Shown here: in pieces, positions 62,106 through 64,000 of the stretch
How the letters are laid out: the number at the start of each line of letters is the position of its first letter
How positions within the stretch are numbered: position 1 is the stretch's first letter
Assembly (NCBI RefSeq): GCF_963677125.1
Contig: NZ_OY781882.1
Span: 3,976,501-4,040,500 of the forward strand
Source of the DNA: an uncultured Desulfobacter sp.
Lineage (GTDB): Bacteria > Desulfobacterota > Desulfobacteria > Desulfobacterales > Desulfobacteraceae
DNA: 64,000 nucleotides
Reading direction: 5' to 3'
Made by a program: the position numbers and the translations under genes
Notes under the pieces: model-generated
Databases searched by the model: none
What the model saw: the letters and a program-made list of their open reading frames with translations, nothing else
What the model was told of the DNA's origin: nothing

Positions 62106-63722
62106 CTACGCGCTTATTTTTTCCTTGGTCCGGGCGACTTCCAAACTTTCAAGGTATTCATCATAGGACATGAGGCGGTCGATAATCCCGTCGGGGGTTA
62201 TCTCAATAATACGGTTGGCAATGGTGTTGATGAATTCACGGTCGTGGGAGGAGAAAAGAACCACTTCGGGAAATTCCACCAGACTGTCGTTAAGGGCGGT
62301 GATGGATTCCAGGTCCAAATGGTTGGTGGGGTCATCCAGCATCAACACATTGGACTCGGCCAGCATCATCTTCGAGAGCATGCATCTGACCTTCTCACCG
62401 CCGGAGAGCATATGGGTCTTTTTCAGGGCATCTTCACCGGAAAAAAGCATCCGCCCCAAAAAGGTTCTGGCAAAACTTTCACCCTCGGTGGGCGGAGCAA
62501 ACTGCAGCAGCCACTGGATCAGATTAAAATCCTCGTCAAAAAAGGCGCTGTGCTCTTTGGAAAAATAGGACTGGCTGGTGGTAACACCCCACCTGAACTC
62601 ACCTTCATCCGCTTCCATTTTTCCAAACAAAATATCGAAAAGCGCGGTGATGGCAAGGGTATTTTCGCCCACAAAGGCTATCTTATCCTCGCCATTGACC
62701 CTGAACGTAACATTATCCAGGATTTTTTCACCGTCAATGGTTTTGGACAGCCCTTCAACTTCCAGGATAATGTTTCCGCAAGCCCTTTCAGGTTTAAACC
62801 GTATAAACGGATATTTTCTGCTCGATACCGGCAGCTCTTCAATGGTCAGCTTATCCAGCAGCTTTTTACGGGAGGTGGCCTGCTTTGACTTGGACGCATT
62901 GGAGGAAAACCTGCGGATAAAGGACTTGAGTTCTTCGGCCTTTTCCGTCACCCGCTTGTTGTCCGCAAGCTTCTGTTTCAAGTTAAGCTGGCTGGCCTGG
63001 TACCAGAAATCATAATTGCCCACATAAACGGAAATCCGGCTGAAATCAATGTCGGCAATGTGGGTGCATACCTGGTTCATGAAATGCCGGTCATGGGACA
63101 CAACGATCACTGTATTCTTAAACCGGAACAAAAACTCCTGCAGCCAGTTTATGGCCTGGATATCCAGGTTATTGGTCGGTTCGTCAAGAAGCAGGACATC
63201 CGGGTTGCCGAACAGAGCCTGGCCCAGAAGAACCCGCACTTTTTCACCGCCTTCAAGCTCTTTCATTTTTTTTGTGTGCAGCGCTTCGTCAATGCCCAGG
63301 TGTTTCAAAAGTACAGCCGCATCCGATCCAGCCTCATAACCGTTCATCTCTTCAAACTCGACCTCAATTTCACCGGACCGGATACCGTCCTCTTCGGAAA
63401 AATCAGGTTTGGCATAAAGGGCCTCCCGCTCGGACATGAGCCGGTACAGCTTTTCATGACCCATGATGACCGTCTCAATCACCCGATATTCGTCAAAGGC
63501 AAAATGGTCCTGCCGCAACACGGCGATCCGCTCTTTAGGTCCTACAGAAACCGTTCCGGTATCCGGCTCAAGCTCTTGGGCAAGAATTTTTAAAAAGGTA
63601 CTTTTTCCGGCACCATTGGCTCCAATAAGGCCGTAACAGTTACCGGGTTTAAACATAATGTTGACATCTTTGAACAGGACTCGTTTGCCATAAGCAAGGG
63701 AGATGTTATCTGCAAAAATCAT
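62106..63722 (-). CDS. ABC-F family ATPase (YbiT-like)
   Basis: This soluble ABC-F protein of 538 residues has tandem nucleotide-binding domains and no membrane part. NBD1 has Walker A GANGAGKS (about 35-42), signature LEGGEKVR and Walker B VLLLDEPTNNLD. The linker (about 240-310) contains KRVTEKAEELKSFIRRFSS. NBD2 has a modified Walker A GENTLAITAL, signature LSGGEKVR and Walker B LMLDDPTNHLD. ABC-F proteins act on the ribosome E site in translation or antibiotic protection. The atypical second Walker A (no GKS) and DD in Walker B resemble YbiT-type members. Confidence 0.9.
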   Translation of the reverse strand: MIFADNISLAYGKRVLFKDVNIMFKPGNCYGLIGANGAGKSTFLKILAQELEPDTGTVSVGPKERIAVLRQDHFAFDEYRVIETVIMGHEKLYRLMSEREALYAKPDFSEEDGIRSGEIEVEFEEMNGYEAGSDAAVLLKHLGIDEALHTKKMKELEGGEKVRVLLGQALFGNPDVLLLDEPTNNLDIQAINWLQEFLFRFKNTVIVVSHDRHFMNQVCTHIADIDFSRISVYVGNYDFWYQASQLNLKQKLADNKRVTEKAEELKSFIRRFSSNASKSKQATSRKKLLDKLTIEELPVSSRKYPFIRFKPERACGNIILEVEGLSKTIDGEKILDNVTFRVNGEDKIAFVGENTLAITALFDILFGKMEADEGEFRWGVTTSQSYFSKEHSAFFDEDFNLIQWLLQFAPPTEGESFARTFLGRMLFSGEDALKKTHMLSGGEKVRCMLSKMMLAESNVLMLDDPTNHLDLESITALNDSLVEFPEVVLFSSHDREFINTIANRIIEITPDGIIDRLMSYDEYLESLEVARTKEKISA

Positions 63723-63751
63723 TGATAAGGTATTTCCTAAACCGAAATTGA

Positions 63752-63800
63752 TAAAAACAAAAAAGCCCTGACCATTTTCAAGAAATAATCAGGGCTTTTG
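63752..63800 (-). terminator. Terminator of the rRNA operon
   Basis: The stem AAAAGCCCTGA/TCAGGGCTTTT is followed by TTGTTTTTAT on the minus strand, just after the 5S gene. The same stem sequence occurs behind rsgA. Confidence 0.88.
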
Positions 63801-63810
63801 TAAAAAAGAA

Positions 63811-63924
63811 CCGGCGGCGTTCTACTCTCCCACATAGTCTCCCATGCAGTACCATCGACGCTAAAGAGCTTAACTTCCGTGTTCGAGATGGGTACGGGTG
63901 TGGCCTCTTTGCCATCGCCACCGG
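63811..63924 (-). rRNA. rrf: 5S ribosomal RNA
   Basis: The complement begins CCGGTGGCGATGGCAAAGAG and contains CACCCGTACCCATCTCGAAC and GAAGTTAAGCTCTTTAGCG, with GGTACTGCATGGGAGACTAT towards the 3' end, all hallmarks of bacterial 5S rRNA. The terminal CCGG(T/C)GGCG...CGCCGCCGG stem closes. The 76 bases upstream, at the window's edge, would be spacer towards 23S rRNA. Confidence 0.95.
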
Positions 63925-64000
63925 TTACACTGGTCGGACCTGGAACTTCAGAAAGGTAATGCGTTGCATGTCCCATGGATCCAAATTTGTAATCTGTTGC

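Overview
The window looks like chromosome from a mesophilic, strictly anaerobic Desulfobacterota organism, most likely a sulfate reducer near Desulfobacter/Desulfobacula. This is an inference from gene content: a Mop-type molybdenum aldehyde oxidoreductase, a CCG-domain heterodisulfide-reductase-like protein, an AmmeMemoRadiSam radical-SAM enzyme, a TAXI-type TRAP transporter, a methionine synthase whose reactivation domain is a separate gene, and many sensory kinase and GGDEF genes. I could not run a database search, so the genus is not established.

Layout. 1-5 kb: tRNA-Met, a homocysteine S-methyltransferase, the queDEC operon (preQ0 synthesis) and an Fe-S CCG protein. 5-14 kb: a minus-strand series of mop, serB, a CCA-adding enzyme, an AmmeMemoRadiSam enzyme, a methyltransferase, a response regulator and slyD, then a small plus-strand Pmp3-like membrane peptide. 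14-18.3 kb: two aldehyde dehydrogenases (P5C dehydrogenase and ALDH7 type) with a divergent LysR regulator. 18.3-22.5 kb: a sigma-54 response regulator and a hybrid histidine kinase. 22.6-26.4 kb: a decayed SPFH/NAD-kinase composite, rsgA and an SH3 lipoprotein. 26.5-35.5 kb: a dCache-HAMP-GGDEF cyclase, an ABM-fold monooxygenase, MarR, the TRAP-TAXI transporter and split MetH. 35.9-57.5 kb: a defence island. 57.5-64 kb: a 7TM-DISM GGDEF cyclase, a YkgJ-type cysteine-cluster protein, a secreted protein, a BaiN-type flavoprotein, an ABC-F ATPase and a 5S rRNA gene at the end of an rRNA operon.

The defence island is the most interesting part. A complete type I Wadjet operon (jetABCD, minus strand) stands back-to-back with a WYL-domain regulator. 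Downstream on the plus strand is a second, quite different SMC/kleisin/MukE-like operon whose JetD-like TOPRIM subunit lies 5 kb away. Between this second jetC and its jetD sits a module made of a two-P-loop ATPase (KGGVGR type plus a STAND-like NTPase) and a small HEPN-like protein. The module is bracketed by a 36-bp direct repeat of the 3' end of the second jetC, which suggests insertion or recombination at that gene end. Next come an orphan HipB-like antitoxin with only the first residues of hipA left, a SixA phosphatase and a Nudix hydrolase whose stop overlaps the jetD start.

Two dispersed palindromic repeat families also stand out. P1 is about 110-135 bp, with three copies at 1.3, 13.9 and 35.7 kb. 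P2 is a REP-like bulged hairpin of about 55 bp, with copies at 18.3, 22.5, 25.3, 28.5 and 59.4 kb and a possible fragment at 12.36 kb. P2 copies supply stop codons to genes and, in one case, N-terminal coding sequence.
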